Positions 1 to 12,800 of a DNA stretch of 64,000 nucleotides are shown in pieces. The notes under the pieces are model-generated. The model searched no databases, had not been told where the DNA came from, and saw nothing but the letters and a program-made list of their open reading frames with translations. A program made the translations under genes and the position numbers. Source of the DNA: Hydractinia symbiolongicarpus (lineage: Eukaryota > Cnidaria > Hydrozoa > Anthoathecata > Hydractiniidae); assembly GCF_029227915.1 (NCBI RefSeq), contig NC_079879.1:21406501-21470500 (forward strand), in the 5' to 3' direction. The stretch's first letter is position 1. Each line of letters opens with the position of its first letter.

Positions 1-3000
1 TTATCATTTTCTTGTTCATAAAGATTAGCTATCCTTCTTAGTATATTTGGATCAGAGGGAACAATGGTTAGTAATTGATGATACCTAAATCACACAAGAC
101 ACAGTACCATAAAAACATGGCAGGGAGATGAATGTTAGTAAATCATTGCTGCTTACTGATAGGTGAATTTGGCAAAACCAAATGTTGCGTGTAAAGTACA
201 AATGGCTTACACTACTCTAGACAAGAAGACAATGGAAGACAAGAAAAACATTTTTTTTGCAACTACAAACATAAACCTGTTTAAAAGAAGAATTTTATCT
301 TAGACTAGAAAAATAAAAACCATGTGAAACTATAGAATTTGCAGGGGGTGCATAATACCTGATTTATTTGTATTTATTTAAAATAAATGAGATATGGTGT
401 AAAACGAACATGTTGAAGCATGTTAAAATTTTACAGCATAGAGTTGCACACAAAAATATTCTAGATAGCAACTTTAGGATACTGTAGTGGAAAGTGAGCA
501 TGATCTCTTGAATTTAAATCTTTTTTATATATATGAACTTATGCAAAAGTATAAATGTTTGAAAAGAACTTAACATTTTCTATAGTTTGCTAAAGTTTCA
601 TCTTTAAAATAGAACACAAAAAAGATTTGTAAGGTGGAGAAAATTAAAATTAAAATTTTATTAAAAAAAAATCTGTTATTTTTTACCTATAAGGAAAAAA
701 GTAATTTTGTTTCCTTATAATATCCTTAAGGTCTACTGTCATGTAACTTACCATTCTAAGGCTTCAGAGTTATTATTGTTAATTTCATATCTGTAAAACG
801 TTGTCAAAGATAAACGGTATTGAAAGGACACTGCACTAAATACTTTTTACAATAACAACTTAGAACATTTGGCTAACATGGTTGGAATATATATACAAGG
901 TTAAAAAACAAGTAACTAAAGCAAAAGTGGATTTTAAGACACAAATTACCGGCCTGATTAGTTGAAAACCGGTTACTATTTTGTATCTGGAAATACACTT
1001 TAAAAAAGGGTTGCTCAGCTCATGTTTATAAATCATCCTGATATGAAAAGATACATTGACGCCAGCTGACATATTACTTCACTGCTATTTGGCAACATTA
1101 AATGCAACTTATGAAAACAATCTAAAGCATCTTCATATTTTCCCAATTTCTTGTTACATAAACCTAGAAAAATAATTTTAAAGTTTTACCTCTAATTACA
1201 TATTGGTTACAGTTCCACGTTAGTCTCAACTATTTTAAATCTACTGAATATTGATGGCCTTGTTTTCCTGGACAAGATTTTATCTTATGTATAAAGTTCG
1301 ATTAACAATTATACCTTGCAATTTCTTACCTAAATTATACAATGCCTCGATGCAAGATGCCTCGATGTTTAATGCTTCTGCGTAATATTCTCTTGCTTTG
1401 TTGAATTCACCAACATTATATAAATTATTCGCTTTATTAACCAATGCTAAAAAAATAGGTCAAATTATTGAAACATTTGTTTATAGTTTCCAAAACCATA
1501 TATATACTCTCAAACAGAGATTTGGAACAAGGGAAGCAATAAATATGGAGAAATAATTGCCTTGTTTGTCACTGCTTAAAATTGAGTAACAAAAACATCC
1601 GACACCTGGTCATCAATCATCAACTTTCTATGAAATATATCTTTCAGTAATTTTTTTTATTCTTGTTCTATGTGTTTACTTTTCTTACCATGACATTTAG
1701 ACATCCTATTCTTATGTAGCAAATCATTCACCAATATCAAATCAACAAAATATTATTAGCCTAACCTGCAGGATTGTATCGGTCAGCAGTTATTGCTATG
1801 TCAGCATGTTTATCAGACTGTGTGCTCTCACCTTCCTAAATATAAAACTTAAAAATAAAACAGCAATATGTGTTTGGTTTGTGTATAAAGATTTGCCATG
1901 TGAACAAGACTATGGAACATGCATAGTATTAACAAAAATTCAAAGTGGCCTTTATATTAAAAAATTACAAGATTGCTTTCCCTTGCACACTTCAATATTC
2001 TACAAAAATCTACAACACATGTTGTTTATCTATTTAATGATAGCAGTATTCTGTGCGTTTAAAATGGCTGCAGGCAGCTTTATATCAGTTCCCACGCAGA
2101 GTCATTAATTATTGTTGGGCGTACTCATTTTCCATGGGTTAACGACTCTTTATTAATAATATTAAAATTAGTTCAATAAAGTCAAATATTGCAATAGCAA
2201 ATATCAAATGCATGGTATGATGAAGAAATACCAACAAACTGTAGTCTTCTGAACTCATAGTTTTAACACAGAAAAATTTTTATATTGACATACCAAGAAA
2301 TACAAGAAAGATAAATTCACAGCTGCTTGTGATTGCATCTTTGAATCTTTCTTTTCAAATTTCTTTAATGTGTCTGTAGCCTTATAATATAAAAATAATA
2401 GTACATTTACAAACAGTAAAACAAGTAAAGAAATGGAAACCTTTGTGGAGTTAAATTTGTCACCTTTGTAAAATCTTTCATCTTCAAGTAAACTATGGAA
2501 CGCGTAATCTCAAGTTCATTTGCTAATTCTTGATATGGTGAAGACTTTACAACATCAACACACCTAAACGTATGTACTGAATAACTTTAATAGACCAAAC
2601 TTTTACCATAAAAATAATAAAATCTAGCAAATCACAATGCTTCATTAAAAAACAAATTTGAACAAACAAAAATGGAAGTTAGACATACCAATCGAACCCT
2701 TCATCAAAATCTGTCTCAATAACAGGCGCAATAAGCTTAGCAGCCATCATGATCCACTTCTCAGCATTCGCCTTCCTAATGAAAAATTTTATAGTTGTAA
2801 TCCACCATTGTAATTGACCATTGAATGGAAATTAATTTAACTCTTTTAAATTAGACTTTGAACACGTTGATTTGAAAATCCCGTTTAACATTGTGATAGT
2901 AAGTAATAATTCAAAAAAATCATGAAACTGTGTTAATGCCTTACTGTTGTTTTTCCCAACGTCGTAACGGATCATCCCTTATGGCTTCAAGAATAAGTTG

Positions 3001-6000
3001 ACCATGGTGATCATCCTACGTAGAAATTAACTAATAGGATTAAAACATGGTAAGTTTTCAGCGTGCCTGACAGATAAAATCATTCACTGTTTTGCATGTT
3101 TTAACTTGCTTTTCAAAAATTGGAAAACCTAAAAACTTATAGTACAACCTTAACATTCTAGTAATAATCATTCTTACTGTGGCTGCAGTATACTTTTCTT
3201 CATCATCAACACCCGTTGAAAGTTGTGATAATTTTTGAAATGTTTTCTTCATTTTTTCTTTATCTCCCATTGCATAAGCACAAAGCAAAAGATTAAATCC
3301 TAAAAAGAACAAAGAAACATACCCAAATTTTTACAACATTCAGTTTTACAAACTGCAGCAAACTTAAACACAAAAAAATAGCTAAGTTTTCAGGATTTTC
3401 TTGTAAATATAATACTGTGTGATCAATGTTTGAATGGAAATACTGGACATTGTCAGACAACAAACGTTTTATATGTAATGCTGATATCATAATAACAGCA
3501 ACACACCATAATCACAAAATTACAAACCTGTTTCAGAATCTGGTTTATCTGCCATGATATGTTCATATGTTGTGATGGCATCACTATATTGACCCATTTT
3601 CACAAAAACTATTCCGATATTTTTCATGATTCGATTTCTATTAAAAGATAAAAAATACACCCTTTCAAACTATTAATACTAAAAGTATATTCATTTGCAA
3701 TTCAGTCCATGTAAACATACCAGAGACCGCCAACAACAAAACTTTATTTGTTAAGAATGACTGTTAACAAAATAAGTGATAAAAATGCACATTCTAAGAT
3801 TTGAAGTTGTTAATTTAAACTTTTTTGCTTGTTAGGACACACGAAAACATGTTTACATACTTAATATCTTTGTGCGTGTTAGGTATTTGATCCAAAGCCA
3901 TTCGGTAATATTTAACAGCTTGTGCATATTTTCTTTGTTGATAAAATAAATTTCCAACATTTACACGAAGACGACCAGCATTACTAAACATTTTGTTCTT
4001 GACAATCACATTGTATGTGTTATTTGACTCATGATATAACTGTTGACGTTGATATGACAATGCTAAGTTGAATAAAACCTATAAAATGACAAATAAATAC
4101 AAAAAATTGAATTGCTTGCGTGTGGGTAATTCCTTGATCTATATTTTTGCACACCAAAATAATTTTAGTTCATGGTACACAGTTATAATATTACCGAATA
4201 TGTTATATCTAAATTCATTTGTTCCGTTGTTTGCGCTTGATCTCTTTGACGCACCAACGTCCTTTCCTTTCTCCCAGCATCCTTTGCTTTTTCAAGGGCC
4301 TACACAAAATGCCAGAATTAAATTTAACATATTGCAACCCACAAAATATATCTTTAGTCAATACTAAAACTTTACCATTGGCATATCATTTCTCTCAGCA
4401 GCAAAACAACCCTCTTCAATTAACTCCATAACTTGTTTTTCTAATATTCGTACTTTTTCTTCAGGACTAAAATAAAAATGTATATTTTAGACTTTAAAAA
4501 GCCTAATTTATTAAGTTAACACTTATGTGTAATTCAAGCTTTCTTTTATTTTTTAAGGTTAATTCCACAATAGTTCGAGATAACTTTACCTATCCTCATT
4601 TTTACTTTCCAAAGGTGGTGCTGGTCCTCGTTGTTGATTTAATGGATCAAATGTTCCAGGTGCTAAAAAAAATAAAGAACACACCTTTAAAAAAGCCTAA
4701 GATATTCTTAATTTCTTTTATACTGAAATGATCTTAGACAAAAGCCTATTAGAGTCCTGGCCAATATGGTATCAAATTTCCTGACTTTCCCTGACTTTTT
4801 GAGGTCAAATTCCCTGACTTTCCCTGACTTTTTCAAGAAATTATACAGCCAAGCAGAAAAACAAATTAACTAAAACCGTTTAAACCTCATTTGTCTGGCA
4901 AACCAAAGTTTGGTTTGCTTTTTACAGATTAGAAACACAGCATAACATTAATAAGGCAAGCAACTTTGCATTTGCAATTTTTGAATTATAGAAATAAAGT
5001 TCTATCAGTCTAAGTTGAGTTAAAAGACAAAAAATTCCCTGACTTTTTCCTGACTTTCCCCAAAAATGGGTCTTTTTCCCTGACTTTCCCTGATCACAGA
5101 TAAAATTCCCTGACCTTCCCTGATTTGGTGGAAGCCCTGCAATGCTTGCTTTATGCTTTTGTATTTTCTTCTTATATAGAAAAAGTGTACTAGGCACCTT
5201 TTTAGTATGTTTTTTTATTAAACTTGTTCCAGCAAAAAATATGTGCTGTTAAAAATCCTAAATATTGGATCCTACAATAGTTTTACATTTACATACAAAC
5301 AGCATACCCCTTCCGCCAGCGGTAGAATACCCAGCTGCACGAACAGCAGTCATTGGTCTTGCTTGAGATGTATCCTACAATTTGCATAGAACATTTGCAT
5401 TTAAACAATTTCATACCTGAAGGCTTGCAGAAAAAACTCACAAATTGTGCAATAACTTACAGCTGCTATTCCAGTCATTGGCCTTCCACCCATTGAAGAA
5501 CCTGGAACTTTACCACGTCCCTAAAAAAGCAATTTATTTAATTAATGCCCTCTAAACCGAAAAAAATGCACAACAGCTAAACCATTTCTTTTTTTATGAA
5601 CAACAAATCACTTTTAAAATAGTATATCTTAATTTTTTTGCCCTATAATAATAGGCTACTTTTGTGTATCTGTCTGTAAATTAAGGAGGATATTTTTACA
5701 TCTTATTTGTTCACTAACAAATTAGTACTTCGTTGACGTCAGTACAATAGCTTGACATCAATAACTTTGAATCATCATCGCCCCATTGGGCAAATATGGA
5801 CCATGATCCTATACATCTTCTTGATCAGTGTTTCAAACTCTACACAATAGGGGCACAATAGGGCCACTGCTGACATTATCAAGATTTAAATGACGGATCC
5901 TTTCCATTATTCTTCTGACTAAATAGATTTTTCCACAAGCCTTATCGACCAGTTTTAAATAATTGCAAAATTAAACATAACCTATTTTACAGATAATTTC

Positions 6001-7353
6001 ATACTTGCCTTGTCATACCACAACTTTACAAGCAAAATATGTCTTTGAAACATTACAAAAACAGTGTTTAATTTAGAAATCATTCATTGAGTGTGGAATA
6101 CTGCAATCGCACGCGCACTTTTAGATCTCAGAATTATTGAATAGTCCTGGTCCTTTTAATCTACGAGCAAGCCTATTCATAGCCAACCTGACCATTCTAG
6201 CTAATTCACCGACTCCTGACTTAGTTAAAAGAACTATGCAGACATAAATCTCTTTTGCCTGGCCACTTCGTCGTTGGTAACCAGGTCTTACATAAGAAAA
6301 AGCCTGTATACGTGTTTGTAATTTTTTGTGCAGTGATCATTATAGAGGTCTATCATTACAAAAAAAATACAAATAAAACCCAAAACTTCTAAAGAAATAC
6401 TACAAAGTCAGGAAGTACTGGTTTTAACAGCAAATAAACAAATTCCTTACTGCAGAAGTGCCCATCCTTTGGAATCCAGTACCAGGTGGCCGACCTGCAC
6501 TTGTACCCTAAAATGTACATACTTTAATAAAAGCTTTGAAATTTTTTGAAAAGCTAAATCTTATAGAAAATGGTTTAGATAATTAAAGTTATACTACAAA
6601 TATCATGAAACTTACGAGACCAGGCCGTTTGCCATAACTGCTTTTTATGGCTTGTTGGAATCCTTCATCTTCATACAATTCCTAAATAAAATCAGTAAAT
6701 GTAAAAAACAGAAGCAATTTACATTTCCTGAACTTCTAGATTTTTCTACCATATAAAAACTCTGTCTTCAAAGGTCAGCATTCCGAAAAAAAACATTTTG
6801 TTTTATAGATTCAGAAAAAGAAAAGAAAAAATTCATTAAAAATAAGTAATGCTACTGATAACATACAATAAACAAAAGCATTGGCTTTGATATGTTTATC
6901 AGAGGATTTTATTACAGCAGCAACGAAATCATAGAGATACTTTGTGTTTTATTTTAAAGGGAACTTTAACCCTAAAATTATTTTTTGATACTTCACCTAT
7001 TCTTCATCTTATTCACTTTGGAATCAAAATAATTTAGAAAATCATGTTTGCTGTTTTACATTTTCCCTTCTTTAAGTTTTTCATGTCAAACATTTTTTTA
7101 TTTAAGCTAAATATTGTATAAATTTTAAGCTGATGATTGGGGTGTTTCAAGTACGTTAGCAACAAAAGTTTAGCAACAAGAAATTTAATTCAATGGAAAA
7201 GCCATAAATATAATTTGTTACAAAAAGCAGAAAAATAAAATCCGATTTCTCACACAATACCTCTGTATCAAATGCTGGATTATACTCTTGTTCAAAATCT
7301 GCATACAAATCTTCATTTTCCTCTTCACCAACCAAGTGCACTGACTTCAACAT
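1..7353 (-). CDS. IFT88: IFT88, intraflagellar transport TPR protein (3' part off the left edge)
   Basis: This is a core IFT-B subunit that moves cargo along the ciliary axoneme. Twenty coding exons join with consistent phases: 7261-7353, 6616-6681, 6451-6507, 5461-5520, 5308-5374, 4590-4662, 4376-4466, 4195-4299, 3861-4078, 3528-3637, 3178-3299, 2945-3015, 2689-2775, 2464-2563, 2294-2380, 1766-1835, 1330-1446, 1055-1163, 752-790 and 1-84 (open at the edge), about 608 residues. The start MLKSVHLVGEEENEDLYADF matches the acidic N-terminus of IFT88. It is followed by the Pro/Gly-rich RPMTAVRAAG region, then TPRs including NKMFSNAGRLRVNVGN, YRMALDQIPNTHKDI and GDKEKMKKTFQKL. The exon at 1055-1163 must read through a false donor at 1077 to encode EVICQLASMY, the counterpart of a conserved family segment. 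The last TPRs and the C-terminal tail lie outside the window. Confidence 0.95.
4754..5148. repeat. Interspersed array of TTCCCTGACTTT units in IFT88 intron 5
   Basis: About ten copies of a TTCCCTGACTTT-like unit occur in two clusters (about 4775-4840 and 5034-5130), separated by some 190 bases of ordinary sequence. The whole lies within the intron between exons 5308-5374 and 4590-4662. The cluster-spacer-cluster layout looks like a short mobile element with subterminal repeats. I found no clear target duplication. Confidence 0.6.
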
Positions 7354-7627
7354 TGTATTTTAATCTATTGAAGTAATAGTACAACATCTATAATTAGCTA
7401 GAACAACAAACAGGTGGAAATAATTAACATCACCTATTTCGCAGTAGTTTACCGGATATCATATTGGACCAAAAGCCACAAATTTCCTTAAGCTGGGTGA
7501 GCTCACCCAGATCTTTTAATTGATGTTCTGCAATAAGTGTATTTATCCACAGGCTTCTCCAATAGCTAAATAGTGCCTTGCTTTTAATCCCCTGAAATTA
7601 GCAGTTCTTGCAGACCTTACCCTGAGC

Positions 7628-7990
7628 GTATAAAATGATGTTAGACTTATATTATAGAGCTTAAAAAGTTGGTAAACAACTCTTTTTAAATTCTTTAAAA
7701 AGTTCTTTTCATTCTCAAGATATTCACATTTAAAGAATATCAGATTAAATTATGCTGCATAAATTATGATGTCATAACTAAGTAATAGCATATTTTGACA
7801 TTTTCTGTCATCAGCAACTTTAAGATGCGCATTCAAACTTTATCAATGCATAGATATTATAAAGGTGAATTCTTTAACATTAATTTTTTGCCAAAATGAC
7901 ACTTGTTTGCTCGTCCCAGGCCTTTTATTTTTTGACCTTACAACTTGGGATCTGCATGTCTGTTTTCAATCAAATTTTGTGAGTATACAT
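7628..7990. repeat. Dispersed repeat, related to 54135-54355
   Basis: A segment with TATAAAATGATGTT, ACTTATATTAT and ATTATGCTGCATAAATTATG is shared in direct orientation with 54140-54220. The following part (7870-7990, containing TTGCCAAAATG, TTGCTCGTCC and ACAACTTGGGATC) is instead the reverse complement of 54235-54350. The two copies thus share two blocks with one block inverted. Confidence 0.6.
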
Positions 7991-8201
7991 ATACGGCCTA
8001 TGCAAGCTTACCCAGTCCCCGAGTTATTGAGTCGTTGGAGAAAACTTTGGAGAATATGGAAGAGCCAACGAGTGTCATTTTAGCAATTAAACACAATTAA
8101 AAGAGTAAAACTATCTTTAGACATTTCTTTCTTTCGACAGATGTCACAAAAAAACTAGTTAGGCTAGTTTTTTAAATGTATGCTTAAATTGCATATTCAT
8201 A

Positions 8202-8690
8202 GTTTTAAACTGTATACAGTGATATTTTTGCATTTAAAAATCATCCTAGATGGTTTTAAAACAAATTACACCAATATTTTCGGCCTCTGTGATCTTGGTT
8301 TGATGATTATAAAACGATCTACAGAATTGTTTTCGCTTTCTATGATCCCGTTTTAATATTTTTTAACCAATCTACGATTATCTTTTTACTTTCTACAATC
8401 TTATTTTGAGGGTTTTTCAAACAACCTGCACCGATGTTTTTGCTTTCTACGATCCTGCTTTAATGATTTTTTAACCAATTTACAGCGATGTGTTCGCTTT
8501 CTATGATCCTTTTTTTCATGGTTTTTAAATGACATAAAGGCAATGTCTTTGTTTCCTATGGATTCTTTTTATGGTTAGTAAATCGCTTTCTACAAACCCG
8601 TTATGATGCCTTTTAAACAATATACAGCAATGTTGTGGCTTTTAAACAATATCAGAAGATATCTTAACTTTCTGAAATCTTATTCAGTAG
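8202..8690. repeat. Degenerate tandem array, ~53-bp period, about 9-10 units
   Basis: Units begin at about 8202, 8253, 8306, 8360, 8412, 8466, 8521, 8574 (truncated), 8609 (truncated) and 8639. A typical unit reads GTTTTTAAACAATCTACAG, then a GATGTTTTCGCTTTCTA block, then GATCCTGTTTTAATG. Spacing of complete units is 51-55 bp. It is non-coding in all frames. Confidence 0.75.
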
Positions 8691-9059
8691 TTTTATGATG
8701 AAGAATGCAGATATTTACAAAATTTAATATAATTAAATTTCTTTAAAAATTGGTGATGTGTGATAAATATGTGTTACATTCGAAAGTGATGTGGAAAAGA
8801 TTTAAACCAAAAAGAATTTAACAAAGTGTTGAAACAAATTAATTTTAAAACGATTGGGAAATGAGTAAGAAATGATTTGAAAATGATTACAAAACAATTT
8901 TCAATTTAACAAAGCAATTGTAATTTAATTAATTCAAATAAAGTATTTTATGAATTAAAGAATTATTTTTTAAACAATCATGGAGGCAATCCCTTTAGCT
9001 AAGCTACACAAGTCAAAATTTTACCTGACCATAACACTGATCCTTTATAAAAATTAAGT

Positions 9060-9290
9060 AAATATATAGATAAATTCTGCTGTTTACATTTTCAGTTGAA
9101 ACTCTTTTGGCTTTGGCATTTGCATAAAAAAAAGTTGGGGGCGCTAGGTGAGAAGCAAAATAATTATCAGTCCATTTCATCACACGAAGGAATTCTTAGG
9201 ACTTTAAATGAATTCAAATAAATTACGAGGCATCAATCTACACTTGATAATAGTTATAACATCAACAATATATCTACTAGTTATAATAAC
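9060..9290. repeat. Dispersed repeat, related to 49930-50115
   Basis: The blocks TGTTTACATTTTCAG, a GGCTTTG-CATTTGCATAA stretch, CGCTAGGTGA, TTATCAGTCCATTTC and CACTTGATAATAGTTATAAC recur in the same order and direction at 49950-50100, with point differences. I see no coding potential in either copy. It is probably a non-autonomous element, but its ends are not defined. Confidence 0.6.
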
Positions 9291-9837
9291 GTTGTTAGCT
9301 AGCCAGCTAGCTAAAATATGTTTCAACGGTTACAGTGCCTCTAAAATCCTAAACTTAACAATATGTAAGATAAAAATTCACAAAACGACGGTAAATTTTA
9401 TATTTTCCAAAAAGATATAAATTTAATAAGTTCCAGCGTAAATGAAATAAAGAACAAAACAAACCAATGCGCCAGGCGACTGTAAATAATATTATGTCTC
9501 GTACACTACTAATCTTTGGTAATAAATCTCTCCATTGTGGAGGGACAAACGAGGCAGGCCTAGCAACTTTTGAGGCGAAGGCTCTGACAAATAATAGGGC
9601 GCGAAAGTAATTAAAATCTCAATGAGAAGACATTTTTTTCCGAAATATAAAGCTGGGAGGTGGGCAATAGCGCGCAATCCAATTTTGTTTCAATTCATTG
9701 TGCGACCACTATTTCTAGAAAGAGAGGGCTTGCCCAGCAAGCAGAAACAACAAACATAGTCCGTAATTATTTTAAAATTGGCGCCCTATTGATCTACTCC
9801 AAATACAGCCGGAAAGATAACTCTCCGAAAAATTAAG

Positions 9838-12800
9838 ATGGATGCGCTAGCTGCGTACGGTTCAGACGATGAGCAAGAAACTGATCAGCAATCTAGAAAA
9901 ACTTCTGAAGATGTTGCGTCTCACCTTAAAGGTTCAGTGTCATTAGATACGTTAAAATCAAAATTCCAATTAGATATTGCCCCAATAGTTCAAGAGAAAA
10001 AGGTAAATTGGTTAGATTATAGCTAGCTAGCTAAGCTAGTTAAATCGATTTTTTCTTTCAAAAGGGTTCTTTCTGGATCTGACAAGGCAGGTTAAAGTTA
10101 AGTGCGTATAATTAGCATATTATTATAATGAGGTAAAGAAGAGTTAAAAGTAAATCTGCTATAAACACATTCGTTTTTCAGCAAATGGCATACACGTTGC
10201 AAAATTTTTTATAGAAAACAATACAAAAAAAAATCCTACGGTTTTTTCCCTACATTAATTGTTTTTTTCTGTTTTTCATGTTTTTGGTTTTTGAAATATT
10301 TACTCTGTGCTCTCATATGGACTGAATGATTATTTGGCCACTTAGGCGCTTTTTAAAAACTTTACAGAAAAAGCATTTTAGTAGCTATTTGCAATAAACA
10401 TCAAAAAACATTTTTTTAATCATATTAATAACAACACCAAGAACATTGCACAGTGTAGTGGATACCGTCCTAACTAAGTGATTATCTAAACAAACAGGTT
10501 TATCAACGATCTGGCAACGCCGCTTGCCTCATTACTTTATGATTTTGACTATAAACGAACCTTAAAAACAACAACAAAAAATACAGCTGAACAAGAATTT
10601 GCTAAATTAAACGCTTGAAAGTTACAACATACGGATAAACATCGTTTCAAGTTTGATTTCTTTGTTAATTTTTCATCAGATAAAGCGAAAGAACATTAAA
10701 ATTAAGGGTTAAAAATTCCTGGACCAAATTCTGGTTCGTAATATTAAATATAGGCTGGATTTTGTTAGATCGTATTTTGACATACTGGTTGCTGGCCATA
10801 AAAGAAGATCAATTGTTTTTTAGCTTTAATTTTAGTAAGTAATAACTCTGCAAAATTTTTATGCATATATTAATAATACAATATGATATTCTTTTTAAGG
10901 TATTCCTTTTTTATAGTTTGCTTAGTGGACACTAACATGATTTTAAGGTCTCTGGCAACCACTCTGCTTTTTATTGTGTCTATTGATAAATAACTAAGAC
11001 TAACTACTCTTATACTGAGCTATATTGATTCATGATAGATATTATTTTATTCATGCAAATGTTACCCCATGCTACAATATAAGACTGTTGGTAAATTGAG
11101 CATGTGTAAGCGAAGTGTACTTTTTGCAAAAAAGTGAAAAATTTACAGACCATGGATGCAAAGTTGCGGAACAGATTTTAAACTTTATGATGAATTTGCT
11201 ACTTTTTTGTTAATCTCTTGGGTAATACCAGACTCAACACATAAAAAACAGCATTGTTTGTTGGAGATTGAGGGATGCGTGTTTGTATTGAATGATGAGA
11301 CAAAGTCTGCTTAGACGATAGATCAAACAATCTGTCAATCAAGACAGCTGAAAACAAACTGTCAACAAAGACATTTGCAGTAGGATTTTTATCATGATAA
11401 AAAAAAGTTCCAGATATAGAAATAATTTCTGTTTTTTTTAACTTGACCCAAAATGTCTAGGAAGAATTGATTTTGTGAGACCCCAATTCAACCTCTTTGG
11501 GCCACTTAGTGAAGTGGTCCTGCTCCTTTCCTGGCAGTTAGCTTTCCTGGCAGTTTCTGCTTGTATGCATGTACAAGCAGAAACTGTCAGGAAAGGAGCA
11601 AGCTTTTTCTGGTAAGATTCATTTTTTGAGTCTAATTTATTGTCATTTATAAGAGTTAGCAAAGTAGAATTGTTTTTTAGTATGAAAAAGATGTCCAAAG
11701 ACATTTGGTAGACCCAACTACAAAAGAACTCAAATACAATGTCAAATATGATGACATGTTTGCACCTGAGGTAAGGAAAGAACTAATGGTCTTTAAAAAC
11801 TCCTTGTATTATGTTTATTGTCTGTACAAATGTTTTTAGCAGTAAAATTTGTCTAGTGATAAGCAGAAAATGCTTGTTTGTTTTTTAAGATTGGCCCAAT
11901 GAATCCATATAAAACTAAACAACAGTTGGCGAAGAAAAATACACTAGCTGGTAGGAGTTTATGTTGTAAATGAAAACTTAACCCTCTACCTTTGCTACCA
12001 TTTTATCCCCATATCTCTATTAGACATTTATATTTTTAAAAAATTGAAATGTGGACCCTAGTTTTAGTTTATTTTGAATTTCTGTTTCCCATTTAATTAT
12101 GGTCCAATAACTTTTAGTGATATACCAGACAAATTTTAATTTATTTTATTTTTCTCAGGTTATGTTGAAGAAGCAAACTTTAGTAAATTTCAATTTGATA
12201 ATCAACAGAAGACATTTACTAGTTATGGTATGGCATTTAACTCATAGTTGTAGATATTTATGTGAGATGATAATAAAAGTTTGCTGCATGATTAAGTTAC
12301 TTTTTATGCCATGACACCAAAACATAGCATTATTAATGGTTCTTATGCAATATTTTTTTTCATATATATCATATTGGACGATGTACAATCTAATTGTAAT
12401 ATAATTTTTATGTTTACAATACTATTTTCAGTCACCGTAAGGTTGGTTCTAACGAGTGTTGGTAGGCTTATGCAATATTATACAACAGTTTGAAACTTTA
12501 TGTCAATAGCAAGAATGAAATTACAGCGTGACCAGGTCTTCACGTAAAAAACAAAAAGTTCATTAGATTTTAGAGGGAAAAAAAGTTTCACTATGAAATC
12601 ATATCATATTCATTTGGCTTTTCTTTTTGATTTTTTAGTATAGGTCCACAACCTTTTGTCCATACCTTTTTCTTTCTTTATAAAGTTTCTCACCCATAAT
12701 TTCATGTTTTGTGGTTTATTTTCTGCCTAATTTAGCACTAAACTTAGAACAACTAGAGTGCTCAAACCTTTTCCCAATGATAGTTATGCCATCTTGAACA

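Larger units (their letters stand above)
7354..9837. other. Intergenic region between divergent IFT88 and CDC40
   Basis: The starts of the two divergent genes are about 2.5 kb apart. The interval holds a dispersed repeat (7628-7990), a ~53-bp tandem array (8202-8690) and a second dispersed repeat (9060-9290). Both promoters should lie here, but I see no TATA box or recognisable operator. Short open frames look like noise. Confidence 0.6.

Noticed and set aside
840-930. Possible IFT88 microexon on the minus strand (LYIYSN-type reading)
   Set aside because: Its frame contains a stop in the required phase. The needed residues are instead encoded by extending the exon at 1055-1163.
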